Origin: Hydrogenophaga sp. | GTDB taxonomy: Bacteria > Pseudomonadota > Gammaproteobacteria > Burkholderiales > Burkholderiaceae_C | DNA length: 64,000 nt | Direction of reading: 5' to 3' | Assembly (NCBI RefSeq): GCF_026125785.1 | Contig: NZ_JAHCKL010000016.1 | Span: forward strand, 16,392-80,391 | Program-made: the position numbers and the translations under genes | Notes under the pieces: generated by a model | What the model was told of the DNA's origin: nothing | The model's database searches: none | The model's input: the letters and a program-made list of their open reading frames with translations, nothing else | Shown: positions 1-8,563 of the stretch, piece after piece | How the letters are laid out: each line of letters begins with the position of its first letter | How positions within the stretch are numbered: position 1 is the stretch's first letter

Positions 1-863
1 ACCAGACGCAGCTCCAGCGTTGCGGTGCGGCCCAGGATGTCCTTGGCCTTGGCGGTGTCCTGCACACCGGGCAACTGCACCACGATGCGGTCTATGCCCT
101 GTTGCTGGATCACTGGCTCGGCCACGCCCAGCTCGTTGATGCGGTTGTGCAGCGTGGTGATGTTCTGCTTGAGAGCCTGTTCCTGCACGCGGCGCGCTGC
201 TTCCGGGCTGATGACGCCTTGCAGGCGGAAGTCCGGCGTGGCCGTGAAGACCAGTTCCGGGAACTGCGAGCGAACCAGATCCTGGATGGTGCCCTGCGTC
301 TGGGCGTCACCTGCCCGCACCTCGATGTTCTGCCCACTGCGGCCAATGCCTCCATGGCGCACGCCTTTTTCGCGCAGCAGGGTGCGCAGGTCGGCCGCCA
401 GCACGTCGACACGGCGCTGCAGGGCAGCCGTCATGTCCACCTGCAGCATGAAGTGCACACCGCCCCGCAGATCCAGGCCCAGGTACATGGGCGAGGCACC
501 GAGCGAGGCCAGCCAGGCGGGCGTGCGCGGCAACAGATTGAGCGCGACCACATAGCTGGGTTCGGCCGCGTCAGGGTTGAGCGCCTTCTCCAGCGCGTCG
601 CGCGCCTTGAGTTGGGTGTCCGTGTCGTCGAACCGTACCTTGACCGAGTTCAGGTCCAGTTGCACACGCGAGGTGTCGATGCCCTGAGCCACCAGCGCCC
701 GCTCCACCTGCGTGACGGTGCCGCTGTCGATCCGGACCGTGGAACGCCCCGCCGAGACCTGTACGGCCGGCGATTCGCCAAACAGGTTGGGCAGCGCATA
801 GATCGCGCTGACGATCAGGGCGACCAGGATGATCGCGTACTTCCACAGGGGGTAACGGTTCAT
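1..863 (-). CDS. secD: SecD, protein translocase subunit (3' end beyond window)
   Basis: This is the inner-membrane subunit that, with SecF and YajC, uses the proton gradient to aid late steps of Sec export. The visible 287 codons start with a short cytoplasmic segment and a first membrane helix (about residues 9-27). A periplasmic domain follows with the family signature LGLDLRGG at about 128-135. SecD proteins are normally a little over 600 residues, so roughly half is present and the rest lies beyond base 1. It follows yajC on the same strand after 112 bases, the usual yajC-secD-secF order; secF would be off-window. No strong ribosome-binding site precedes the ATG. The start was chosen because the canonical membrane helix begins right after it. 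Confidence 0.96.
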   Translation of the reverse strand, partial: MNRYPLWKYAIILVALIVSAIYALPNLFGESPAVQVSAGRSTVRIDSGTVTQVERALVAQGIDTSRVQLDLNSVKVRFDDTDTQLKARDALEKALNPDAAEPSYVVALNLLPRTPAWLASLGASPMYLGLDLRGGVHFMLQVDMTAALQRRVDVLAADLRTLLREKGVRHGGIGRSGQNIEVRAGDAQTQGTIQDLVRSQFPELVFTATPDFRLQGVISPEAARRVQEQALKQNITTLHNRINELGVAEPVIQQQGIDRIVVQLPGVQDTAKAKDILGRTATLELRL

Positions 864-975
864 GGCGAGGGCCGAATGGCGTGAAATGACGATCCAGTAA
901 CGCGGTGCATCCGGCTTTGCCGGGCCACTCGCGTTGCCCCTTGGGGGGTGACGCGCAAGGCGCGGCGCGGGAGTC

Positions 976-1296
976 TTACTTCATGGTGCCCTTGGGGAGC
1001 ACTTGAACAACCGCAGAACGCTGCATCTGGACCTCCATGCCGTCCCCAAGTTCCACGCCGAGGTACACGTCACCAATCTTGGTCACCCGGCCGAGAAGCC
1101 CCCCGGCGGTCGCCACCTCGTCACCCTTGGCCAGGGCTTCGACCATGGCCTTGTGCTCTTTTTGGCGCTTGAGCTGGGGCCGGATCATGACGAAGTAGAG
1201 CACCACGAACATCAGGACCAGCGGCAGCAGGCCCATCAGGGTGGACTGGGTGTCGCCACCGGCGGCGGCTTGGGCGTAGGCAGAAGAAATGAACAC
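976..1296 (-). CDS. yajC: YajC, Sec translocon accessory subunit
   Basis: This small single-pass inner-membrane protein associates with SecDF. It has 106 residues, the usual size. A short alanine-rich N-terminus leads into one hydrophobic helix (about 20-38), then a basic stretch and a small cytoplasmic domain with the typical KGDEV...GG(L)xGxV pattern (about 58-72). It lies upstream of secD in the same orientation. In many Burkholderiales the gene before yajC is tgt; here it is a large indolepyruvate oxidoreductase gene instead, so the local order has been rearranged. Confidence 0.96.
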   Translation of the reverse strand: MFISSAYAQAAAGGDTQSTLMGLLPLVLMFVVLYFVMIRPQLKRQKEHKAMVEALAKGDEVATAGGLLGRVTKIGDVYLGVELGDGMEVQMQRSAVVQVLPKGTMK

Positions 1297-1403
1297 AGGC
1301 GGTCTCCAGGAGATTCAGGGTCACGGGAATGCCGAAGGCCGGGGGCTCCCGAAGGGAGCCGCCGGGCAGCTTGGACTCAACCTGGCATTGTATGCGGCGG
1401 TGT

Positions 1404-4400
1404 TCAGGCGGCCCGAGCCATCGCCGAAGACTCCCCTGAGCGCCGCCAGCGTGCCAGCAGTGCCTCACGCTGGGTGCGCACCGCCGCCAGGTTGCGCTCC
1501 TTCACGTGGCCAAAGCCCTTGATCTGCTCGGGCAGGCGGGCGATATCCACCGCCAGAGCATGGTTGAAGGTATTGAGACCGCCGACGAGCTGTTCGATGT
1601 CGGCGCGGTACTGGGCGATCAGGGCACGCTCGGTCCGGCGCTCTTCGGTACGGCCGAAGACGTCCAGAGCGGTGCCACGCAGGCCCTTGAGGCGAGCCAG
1701 CAGGCGGAACACAGTGAACATGAATGGTCCATAGGGCTGCTTGACCAGTTCGCCGCGCGCGTTCTTCTTCGCCGTGAGCGGTGGCGCCAGATGCACCTTG
1801 AGCTTGAAGTCACCTTCGAACTGGCTGGCCAGGCGGGCGTGGAACGCCGGGTCGCTGTGCAGACGCGCAACCTCGTACTCGTCCTTGTAGGCCATGAGTT
1901 TGAAGAGGTTGCGCGCCACCGCCTCACTCAGCACCGTCTTGCCCATCGCCGCTTCGATGGTCTGCACCCGCGTGACAAAGCGTTCGTACGCGTCGGCGTA
2001 AGCGGCATTCTGGTAACCGGTCAGGAACGCCACTCGACGTGCCACGAGGTCGTCCACCGATTCGCGCTTCCTGAACTGGATCACCTGCTCGCCGCCGCGA
2101 CTCCAGAGCGCCTCCACGGCCTTGAGGTCGTGCGCGGCACGGCGGCCCCACTCGAAAGCGGCCTTGTTCTTCTCGACCTGCACCGCGTTCAGCTCCATGG
2201 CACGCATGAGGGCGTCCTGGCCCAGCGGAATCCAGCCACGCTGCCACGCATAACCCAGCATCATGGGATTGGTGTAGAGGCTGTCGCCCATCAACCGGGT
2301 GGCAGCGGTCTCGGCGTCGAAGACACCCACGGCCTCATGGCCCAGGTTGCCGACCAGCGCGTCCACGCAGGCCTGGGCAGGGTTCTGCCAGTCGGGGTTG
2401 CGCACGAATGCCGCGGTCGGCGTCGCGTTGGCGTTGAGCGCCACGTGGGTGCGGCCCGCGCGCAGGCGTTGCCAGGTCTCCTTGTGCGCGCTGACGATGG
2501 GGTCACAGCCCAGGATCAGGTCCGCCGAGGCCGCCGACACCCGCGTGGTGCGGATATCTTCCTGCCGCGCACCGATGATGACGTGGCTCCAGGTGGCCCC
2601 GCCTTTCTGCGCCAGACCCGCCGCGTCCTGGGTCACGATGCCCTTGCCTTCCAAGTGGGCGGCCACGCCCAGCAACTGGCCGATGGTAATGACCCCGGTG
2701 CCGCCGACGCCAGCAACGATCACGCCCCAGGGCTCGGCGGCCAGTGTCGGCAGCGTCGGCAGGGGCAGGGCGCCGCCGGTCCACTCGGCCTTGGCGCCCT
2801 CTTTCCTGCCCTGCTTGCGCAGTTGTCCGCCCTCCACGGTGACAAAGCTCGGACAGAAGCCTTTGACGCAGGAGAAGTCCTTGTTGCAGGTGCTCTGGTT
2901 GATGGTGCGCTTGCGGCCAAATTCGGTCTCCAGCGGCTCCACCGACAGGCAATTCGACTGCACGCCGCAGTCTCCGCAGCCCTCGCAGACCAGTTCGTTG
3001 ATGACCACGCGCTTGTCCGGCTCGGCCATGGTGCCGCGCTTGCGACGACGACGCTTCTCCGTGGCGCAGGTCTGGTCGTAGATGATGACGGTCGTACCCT
3101 TGATTTCGCGGAACTCGCGCTGCACGGCGTCCAGGGTGTCGCGGTGCAGAATGGCGATGCCCTCCGGAAGGCCGTTCACGCCGTCGTACTTCTCCGGTTC
3201 ATCGGTGACGATGGTGATCTTCACCGCACCTTCGGCACGCATGCTCTGCGCGATCTGCACCACGCTGTGCCCTTCGGGGCGCTCACCCACCTGCTGTCCT
3301 CCAGTCATGGCCACGGCGTCGTTGTAGAGGATCTTGTAGGTGATGTTCACACCCGCAGCGATGCTCTGACGGATCGCCAGCAGTCCACTGTGGAAATAGG
3401 TGCCGTCGCCCAGGTTGGCGAACATGTGCTGGTCGGTGCTGAAGGGCTGCTGGCCCATCCAGGGCACGCCCTCGCCGCCCATCTGGGTAAAGCCGACGGT
3501 GGCGCGGTCCATCCAGATGGTCATGAAATGGCAGCCAATGCCGGCCATGGCCCGCGAACCTTCGGGCACCACGGTGCTGGTGTTGTGCGGACAGCCGGAA
3601 CAGAACCAGGGCTGGCGCTCTGCGCCGGCCACGCCCTGCGTGAGCAGCGTCTGCAGGGACTGTTCCTGCGCGTTCAGGATGGCGAGTTGCGCATCGATGC
3701 GCGCCATCACGTCCTCGGGTACGTGACCCATCTTCTTGAGCCGCTTGGCGATGGCCCGCGCGATGATGGCCGGCGACAGATCGGCGTTGGCGCGCAGCAG
3801 CGTGCGCGCACTCGGGTTGGGCATGGACCACTCGCCGCCGCTGAAATCACCCTCGGCCTCCTCGAACTTGCCCAGCACGTTGGGGCGCACGTCAGGGCGC
3901 CAGTTGTAGAGCTCTTCCTTGAGCTGGTACTCGATCACCTGGCGCTTTTCCTCGACCACGAGGATCTCGCGCAAACCGGTGGCGAACTCGCGCGTGATCT
4001 GCGCCTCCAGCGGCCAGACCACGGCCACCTTGTGCAGGCGCAATCCGATGCGGCGGCAGGTCTCATCGTCGAGACCCAGATCCAGCAGGGCCTGCCGGGT
4101 GTCGTTGTACGCCTTGCCGCTGGCGATCACGCCAAAGCGGTCGTTCGGACCCGCGATGACGTTGTGGTTGAGGCGGTTGGCGCGGATGTAGGCCAGGGCG
4201 GCGTACCACTTGTGGTCGTACAGGCGCGCCTCCTGGTCCAGTGCGTGGTCCGGCCAGCGGATGTGCACGCCGCCCGGCGGCATCTCGAAGTCCGGGATCA
4301 CGATGTTCACATGCTCAGGGTCGATCAAGGTGGTCGCACTGGACTCGACGATCTCCTGGATGGTCTTCATGCCGGCCCAGACGCCGCTGAAGCGGCTCAT

Positions 4401-5000
4401 GGCAAATGCGTGCAGCCCCAGATCGAGAATTTCCTGCACCGTGGCGGGGAAGAACACCGGCAGGCCGCATGCCTTGAAGATGTGATCGCTCTGGTGAGCG
4501 GCGGTGGAACTCTTGGCAACGTGGTCGTCGCCGGCCACGGCGATCACGCCACCCAGAGGGCTGGTGCCGGCCATGTTGGCGTGCTTGAACACGTCCGAAC
4601 AGCGGTCCACGCCAGGGCCCTTCCCGTACCAGATCCCGAACACGCCGTCGAAGCGATTGGTGCCCGGGGGCGCAAAGCCCAGTTGCTGCGTGCCCCAGAG
4701 TGCGGTCGCCGCCAGTTCCTCGTTCACGCCCGGCTGGAACACGATGTTCTGCGCCTTGAGGTAGGGCGCGGCCTTCTGCAGGGCCTGGTCGTAGCCGCCG
4801 AGCGGAGAGCCCCGGTAGCCGCTGATGAAGCCCGCCGTGTTGCGGCCCTGCAGCGCATCGCGCTGACGCTGCAGCATGGGCAGCTTGACCAGGGCCTGCA
4901 CCCCGCTCATGAAGGCACGCCCATGCTCGAGGGCGTATTTGTCATCCAGCGTGACGGTTTCCAGCGCGCGGCGGATGTGTTCGGGCAGCGGGGCATTCAT
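1404..5000 (-). CDS. Indolepyruvate ferredoxin oxidoreductase family protein, fused alpha/beta/gamma
   Basis: This 1198-residue enzyme belongs to the family that oxidatively decarboxylates aryl-pyruvates, from aromatic amino-acid transamination, to acyl-CoA using thiamine diphosphate and an iron-sulfur electron acceptor. Visible blocks in order are: an alpha-type 2-oxoacid:acceptor domain (about 30-430); FCSGCPHN at 467-474; a TPP-binding segment with LGDGTYFHSG at 530-539; a cysteine-rich iron-sulfur region at about 672-716 beginning CEGCGDC; and a gamma-type domain with GVGGTGV at about 764-770, followed by the long C-terminal part typical of the fused proteobacterial form. The length matches that form. 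An Lrp/AsnC regulator is divergent 187 bases away with a perfect palindrome between them, suggesting amino-acid-responsive control. The exact substrate cannot be read from sequence. Confidence 0.92.
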   Translation of the reverse strand: MNAPLPEHIRRALETVTLDDKYALEHGRAFMSGVQALVKLPMLQRQRDALQGRNTAGFISGYRGSPLGGYDQALQKAAPYLKAQNIVFQPGVNEELAATALWGTQQLGFAPPGTNRFDGVFGIWYGKGPGVDRCSDVFKHANMAGTSPLGGVIAVAGDDHVAKSSTAAHQSDHIFKACGLPVFFPATVQEILDLGLHAFAMSRFSGVWAGMKTIQEIVESSATTLIDPEHVNIVIPDFEMPPGGVHIRWPDHALDQEARLYDHKWYAALAYIRANRLNHNVIAGPNDRFGVIASGKAYNDTRQALLDLGLDDETCRRIGLRLHKVAVVWPLEAQITREFATGLREILVVEEKRQVIEYQLKEELYNWRPDVRPNVLGKFEEAEGDFSGGEWSMPNPSARTLLRANADLSPAIIARAIAKRLKKMGHVPEDVMARIDAQLAILNAQEQSLQTLLTQGVAGAERQPWFCSGCPHNTSTVVPEGSRAMAGIGCHFMTIWMDRATVGFTQMGGEGVPWMGQQPFSTDQHMFANLGDGTYFHSGLLAIRQSIAAGVNITYKILYNDAVAMTGGQQVGERPEGHSVVQIAQSMRAEGAVKITIVTDEPEKYDGVNGLPEGIAILHRDTLDAVQREFREIKGTTVIIYDQTCATEKRRRRKRGTMAEPDKRVVINELVCEGCGDCGVQSNCLSVEPLETEFGRKRTINQSTCNKDFSCVKGFCPSFVTVEGGQLRKQGRKEGAKAEWTGGALPLPTLPTLAAEPWGVIVAGVGGTGVITIGQLLGVAAHLEGKGIVTQDAAGLAQKGGATWSHVIIGARQEDIRTTRVSAASADLILGCDPIVSAHKETWQRLRAGRTHVALNANATPTAAFVRNPDWQNPAQACVDALVGNLGHEAVGVFDAETAATRLMGDSLYTNPMMLGYAWQRGWIPLGQDALMRAMELNAVQVEKNKAAFEWGRRAAHDLKAVEALWSRGGEQVIQFRKRESVDDLVARRVAFLTGYQNAAYADAYERFVTRVQTIEAAMGKTVLSEAVARNLFKLMAYKDEYEVARLHSDPAFHARLASQFEGDFKLKVHLAPPLTAKKNARGELVKQPYGPFMFTVFRLLARLKGLRGTALDVFGRTEERRTERALIAQYRADIEQLVGGLNTFNHALAVDIARLPEQIKGFGHVKERNLAAVRTQREALLARWRRSGESSAMARAA

Positions 5001-5156
5001 GGTTCATGTCTCCGGTTTGGGACGGATCGCTTCGTGGGCGCGTCGTGTTCACAAAAAGGGCGTGCGCGCGGGTAGGTGCACACGCCCAGTGTGGCGCACA
5101 GTGTATGCCCGGGACGTTGACAGGTGTTTGCTTTTGATGCGCATTTTCCCCATCAC

Positions 5157-5171
5157 AAAGAATAATTCTTT
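5157..5171. promoter_or_regulatory. Perfect 15-bp palindrome, candidate Lrp/AsnC operator
   Basis: AAAGAAT-A-ATTCTTT reads identically on both strands. It sits in the AT-rich part of the spacer between the oxidoreductase and the Lrp-type regulator, 16 bases before the regulator start. Lrp-family dimers bind AT-rich palindromes of this size and often repress their own divergent promoter. A TAAAAT -10-like hexamer at 5173-5178 would place the transcript start almost at the ATG, and no Shine-Dalgarno is visible, so the message may be nearly leaderless. The operator role is inferred from position and symmetry. Confidence 0.55.
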
Positions 5172-5187
5172 CTAAAATCTCTGGATT

Positions 5188-5697
5188 ATGGAAACACTTG
5201 ATAAGTTTGACATCGCCATCCTGCAAGAACTGCAAAACGACGGCCGTCTGACCAATGCGGAACTGGCCCAGCGCGTGGGCCTGTCGGCCGCGCCATGCTG
5301 GCGTCGGGTGAGGGCGCTGGAAGAAGCGGGCTACATCCGCGGCTACCGCGCCGAGATCGACCGCGAAAAGATCGGCCTGGGTGTGCTGGCCTTCGTGCGG
5401 CTCGACGCTGACCGCAACAGCGGCGACGTGGCGCGCAGCCTGGAAAACGCCATCCGCCGTATTCCGGAAGTCGTGGCCTGCCACTACATCAGTGGCTCGG
5501 GCACTTTCGAGCTGCAGGTGGTCAGCCGCGACCTCAACCATTTCAGCCAGTTCGCGCGCGAGGTGCTGCTCAACCTCCCGCACGTCAAGGACCTGCACAC
5601 CAGCTTTTCACTGGGCGAGGTGAAGGCAGGAAGTGCACTTCCGTTGTCCCACCTGTTAAGCGGAAGTTCGAACACGGCAAAAGGTGGCCGAACTTGA
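5188..5697 (+). CDS. Lrp/AsnC family transcriptional regulator
   Basis: This 169-residue DNA-binding regulator has an N-terminal winged helix-turn-helix (about 6-65, with the typical DxxDxxIL.ELQ.(N)GR start) and a C-terminal ligand-binding/oligomerisation RAM domain (about 66-150). The last 20 or so residues are a low-complexity tail beyond the usual Lrp length. It is divergent from the indolepyruvate oxidoreductase gene, which is the typical arrangement for a local amino-acid-sensing regulator of the neighbouring catabolic gene. The most likely ligand is an aromatic or branched-chain amino acid, but this is an inference from context only. Confidence 0.93.
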   Translation: METLDKFDIAILQELQNDGRLTNAELAQRVGLSAAPCWRRVRALEEAGYIRGYRAEIDREKIGLGVLAFVRLDADRNSGDVARSLENAIRRIPEVVACHYISGSGTFELQVVSRDLNHFSQFAREVLLNLPHVKDLHTSFSLGEVKAGSALPLSHLLSGSSNTAKGGRT

Positions 5698-5899
5698 GAG
5701 GTTTTTGCATCCGCCTGTCCGTGATTTTTAACCGTTGATTAACAAAGTGGCCGTAAGTTGTTGAAATGTGTGCGATTTTTCCGACCCCTAAACTTGCTGG
5801 GAAACAGGCCTTTTCGTAACATCACGGCGTCATTCACCGGTGGGCCGTGTACCGGAAAGTGCTCAACCCCTCAATCTGCTCCTCCTGGAAGGAAACGTC

Positions 5900-6490
5900 G
5901 TGAAAAAAGCCCTGCTGCTCTCCTCTGCCCTGGCCATGGCCCTGGCTGCTCCGCTGATGGCTTCGGCCGAATCGCAATTGGTGACCGGCGCCGGCTCGGC
6001 CACCGCACGCCTGGATTTCCGTGTGGTCATCCCCCGCGTGCTGTTCCTGGGTGTGGGCACTGGCGCTGCCGGCCTGACCACGAACACCACCATCGACACC
6101 GTGACCTTCGACTACACCGGCAACCCGGCTGCCGTCGGCACCGGTGCGGCCGCCAGCACCATCACCGGCAACGTGGTGCCGGTGCGCGTCATCGGCAACA
6201 ACGGCCAAGTGAGCCTGGTGGCCTCGACCACGGGCGCCTTGACCAACGCCACGGCCGACACCATTCCCTGGTCCGAGATCACCGCCACCACCAGCCTGGC
6301 CGCCCTGCCCAGCCCGGTGATTCCCAACACGGGCACCGGCACCGGCAGCAACGTGACGCTGTCTTCCGGCACCAAGATCACCGACCGTTCGGCCAACTGG
6401 ACCTTCAGCTACGCCAACTCGGGGGTTGTGGCACCCGGTACCTACGGCACCACCAACGGCCGCGTCACCTACACCGCCTCAATGCCCTGA
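5900..6490 (+). CDS. Secreted pilin-like subunit, first gene of the surface-fibre operon
   Basis: This 196-residue exported protein starts at a GTG preceded by GGAAGGA at good distance. The GTG start puts VKKALLL at the head of a clear signal peptide ending near AESQ; an in-frame ATG 60 bases upstream would spoil it. The mature part is Thr/Ser/Ala/Gly-rich and beta-strand-like with no helix. It shares two short motifs with the next gene product: DTIPWSEI (DTIPFTEI there) and a C-terminal NGRVTYT close to the end. A segment near the mature N-terminus, ARLDFRVVIP, recurs in the last protein of the cluster (ASLDFRIVIP). A strong hairpin with T-run follows the stop, so this may be the abundant subunit. 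I do not recognise a named family with certainty; fimbrial subunit is inferred from these features and the chaperone downstream. Confidence 0.75.
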   Translation: MKKALLLSSALAMALAAPLMASAESQLVTGAGSATARLDFRVVIPRVLFLGVGTGAAGLTTNTTIDTVTFDYTGNPAAVGTGAAASTITGNVVPVRVIGNNGQVSLVASTTGALTNATADTIPWSEITATTSLAALPSPVIPNTGTGTGSNVTLSSGTKITDRSANWTFSYANSGVVAPGTYGTTNGRVTYTASMP

Positions 6491-6509
6491 GGCGGGTCGC
6501 ACCGCCTGC

Positions 6510-6541
6510 AGCCCCGGCGCCACTGGAGCCGGGGCTTTTTT
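6510..6541 (+). terminator. Rho-independent terminator or attenuator after the first subunit
   Basis: A perfect 9-bp stem, AGCCCCGGC / GCCGGGGCT, with a 9-base loop is followed at once by T residues (6536-6541). It lies 20 bases after the first pilin-like gene and before the rest of the operon. Partial termination here would give excess first subunit relative to assembly proteins, as is common in pilus operons. Confidence 0.8.
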
Positions 6542-6639
6542 CACACGGAGCCGCGTGGAAGTGGGTTCCGTGATTTCCGGGGCCTCCATTCGTGAAATTA
6601 CCCCCTGGAGTTGCTCGCTCCGCAAGCCACAATGCCCCC

Positions 6640-7275
6640 ATGACACGCCGAGCCCCCACTCCCACCCTGCGCCAGTTGGCTGGCGCTTGCCTGGCGGCGC
6701 TGTGCCTGGCCGACATGGCGGCGGCACACGCCTGGTCACTGACCATGACGGCGGCCTCGCGCCGGGTGTTTCTGCATGTGGGCAATGGCACGCTGGATGC
6801 CACCAATGGCACCGTCAATCTGGTGCAGGTGACCGTGCCAGCCACCGCCATCGGCAACGGCCTGGCACAGGGCATGACCAGCAACAGCACCCAGGCCAAC
6901 AGCCTGTATGGCGACAACTACGCCACGTGCCCGACGCCGTCCACCCAACTCATGATCGGTGCCTCGTACCGGCGCAGCAACGCATCCAACGGTCCGGCCA
7001 GTGCCACTCTGAGCGTCACCTCCCCTCCGAGCCTGAGCAACGCCAGCGGGGACACAATTCCCTTCACCGAAATCAGCTGGACCGTGTCGGCGCCTGGCAG
7101 CAGCGTACCCAATGTGATCCCGGCCGGCACCTTCAGCGGCGGAACCCAGACGCTGGCCACCGTGCCGGCAAACACCTACATCGAGAACTGCCACACCTAC
7201 AGCTACGCGAACAGCGAGGTACGTGCGGCAGGCACCTACAACGGCAGGGTGACGTACACCCTGAGCAGCCCATGA
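6640..7275 (+). CDS. Secreted pilin-like subunit, paralogue of the first
   Basis: This 211-residue exported protein starts at the ATG giving MTRRAPTPTLRQL. The basic N-terminus and hydrophobic stretch form a signal peptide ending around ADMAAAHA. The mature part is rich in Asn, Thr and Ser and contains DTIPFTEISW and a terminal GTYNGRVTYT segment matching the first subunit, so the two are distant paralogues with an Ig-like or pilin-like C-terminal strand. Two cysteines in the mature region could form a disulfide. The stop overlaps the next start by 4 bases (ATGA), indicating translational coupling. Function as minor or tip subunit is an inference. Confidence 0.7.
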   Translation: MTRRAPTPTLRQLAGACLAALCLADMAAAHAWSLTMTAASRRVFLHVGNGTLDATNGTVNLVQVTVPATAIGNGLAQGMTSNSTQANSLYGDNYATCPTPSTQLMIGASYRRSNASNGPASATLSVTSPPSLSNASGDTIPFTEISWTVSAPGSSVPNVIPAGTFSGGTQTLATVPANTYIENCHTYSYANSEVRAAGTYNGRVTYTLSSP

Positions 7276-7733
7276 TGCCCTGGCGCCGGTTCCTGGCCGC
7301 GGCGCTCGCGGCACTCGCTGCGGTGGGCGCGCAAGCCAATCCCCATCGGCTGGACGACTCGCTCAGCCACACGGTGCCGCCCAATGTGCAGATGCAATGG
7401 CGCCCGGTGCCGCCTGGCCAGTCCGACGCCGGTGGCATGGAGGCCTGGTTGCGCGTCAATATCCGCATCGACACCCGCGACTGGGTGGGCCGCAGCGGCC
7501 GTATCTACATGGTGCTCGCCCGCGACCAGGCGTCCACCATCGAAGCCGTATGGACCTCCCAGGGCCGGCTGCAGGCCGGCCGGCTGCTGTCGGGCGAGCG
7601 GGCGCTGGTGTACGCGGGGACCATTGCGGGTACCACGCTGGAGGACCAGCTGCAGGTGCGCCTGCGCTCCGGCGCCGACTGGCAGAGCGCCAGCCGCCGC
7701 CTGAATTTCCATTTCGAACTGGACGTGGACTGA
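7272..7733 (+). CDS. Small secreted protein of the surface-fibre operon, unknown family
   Basis: This 153-residue protein has a clear signal peptide (MMPWRRFLAAALAALAAVGA, cleavage near AQAN). The rest alternates polar and hydrophobic residues as expected for beta strands and ends in a strand-like NFHFELDVD. I do not recognise the family. It is translationally coupled to the subunit upstream (ATGA overlap) and lies 8 bases before the chaperone gene, so it belongs to the same operon. It could be a minor subunit, adaptor or initiator of the fibre. Confidence 0.75.
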   Translation: MMPWRRFLAAALAALAAVGAQANPHRLDDSLSHTVPPNVQMQWRPVPPGQSDAGGMEAWLRVNIRIDTRDWVGRSGRIYMVLARDQASTIEAVWTSQGRLQAGRLLSGERALVYAGTIAGTTLEDQLQVRLRSGADWQSASRRLNFHFELDVD

Positions 7734-7741
7734 CAGCACGC

Positions 7742-8563
7742 ATGACCGACCCAACGATGTCCCGCCACGGCCGGTATCTGCGCTCCTGCGGCACGGCCTT
7801 TCTGCTCGCGACTCAGGCGGCACTGGCGCAAGCCCAGGGCTTCGCGGCCTACATCACACCACCGCGCTTCGAGGTGCAGGTCGCTCCTGGCCAGAACCTG
7901 CGCCAGGTGGTCGAAATCCAGCACGTCGGTTCGCAGAAGGGCCTGTACCGCGTCTACACCAACGACTGGTCGTTTCTGCCGGACAACTCCGTCGCATTCA
8001 GCGACGCACTGGCACCCGACAGCTGCCGGCCCTGGGTGGCCGTGGAGCGGCGAGAACTCACCATCGAACCCGGCGCGCGCTACCGGTACCGGTTCGAGAT
8101 CGCGCCGCCACCGGGGACGCCAGCGCGCGAATGCCGTTTCGCGCTGATGATTGAAGGCCTGGAGCCTGCGCGCCTTCAAGGCGATCTCAACTTCCCCGTC
8201 GGGGGCCGCATCGGCGTGATCGTGTATGCCACGGTGGGGGATGCCGCGCCCCGGCTGGACATCGTCGCGCGACGTGTGTCCACCATCAACGGCAAGCCCA
8301 CCGCTGTCGTCGATGTGCGCAACAGCGGCAACGCCCACGGGCGCCTGGAGGGCTTCGTCAATGGCACCGATGCCAGCGGCGCGCGCCTGGAAATGGCGCC
8401 CGCCGACCTGCCCATCCTGCCGGGCGAGACGCGTTCCATCGCCATCGTCCCGCTGGCCGAAGAAGGCAAGCCCGCGCCCGAGGTCCGCTTTCCCTTGACG
8501 GTCAAAGGCAACCTGGAATGGGGCAGGAACCGTCTTCCGCTGGACGCGAGTTTCGCCCCATGA
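7742..8563 (+). CDS. PapD-like periplasmic pilus assembly chaperone
   Basis: This 273-residue periplasmic chaperone is expected to hold fibre subunits before outer-membrane assembly. A signal peptide (about 1-32, ending in ALAQAQ) is followed by an N-terminal Ig-like domain. That domain opens with a PPRFEV strand and carries two cysteines (in DSCRPW and ARECRF) positioned to pair. A second beta domain (about 165-273) ends in a strand-rich, unstructured C-terminus. The pattern resembles pili-assembly chaperones, but the classic chaperone signature is not clearly present, so this is a divergent branch. Starts at 7742 or 7757 are both possible; 7742 is preferred for its distance from the preceding stop. 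It overlaps the outer-membrane gene by 4 bases. Confidence 0.72.
   Translation: MTDPTMSRHGRYLRSCGTAFLLATQAALAQAQGFAAYITPPRFEVQVAPGQNLRQVVEIQHVGSQKGLYRVYTNDWSFLPDNSVAFSDALAPDSCRPWVAVERRELTIEPGARYRYRFEIAPPPGTPARECRFALMIEGLEPARLQGDLNFPVGGRIGVIVYATVGDAAPRLDIVARRVSTINGKPTAVVDVRNSGNAHGRLEGFVNGTDASGARLEMAPADLPILPGETRSIAIVPLAEEGKPAPEVRFPLTVKGNLEWGRNRLPLDASFAP

Noticed and set aside
1344-1360. Hairpin GGCTCCC-GAA-GGGAGCC after the oxidoreductase gene as a terminator
   Set aside because: No T-run follows on either strand; it may only be a structural hairpin.
1506-5075. A 1189-codon open frame on the plus strand opposite the indolepyruvate oxidoreductase
   Set aside because: Antisense by-product of GC-rich codon usage: composition is His/Arg/Gly-rich without any domain, and the minus-strand frame is a clear enzyme.
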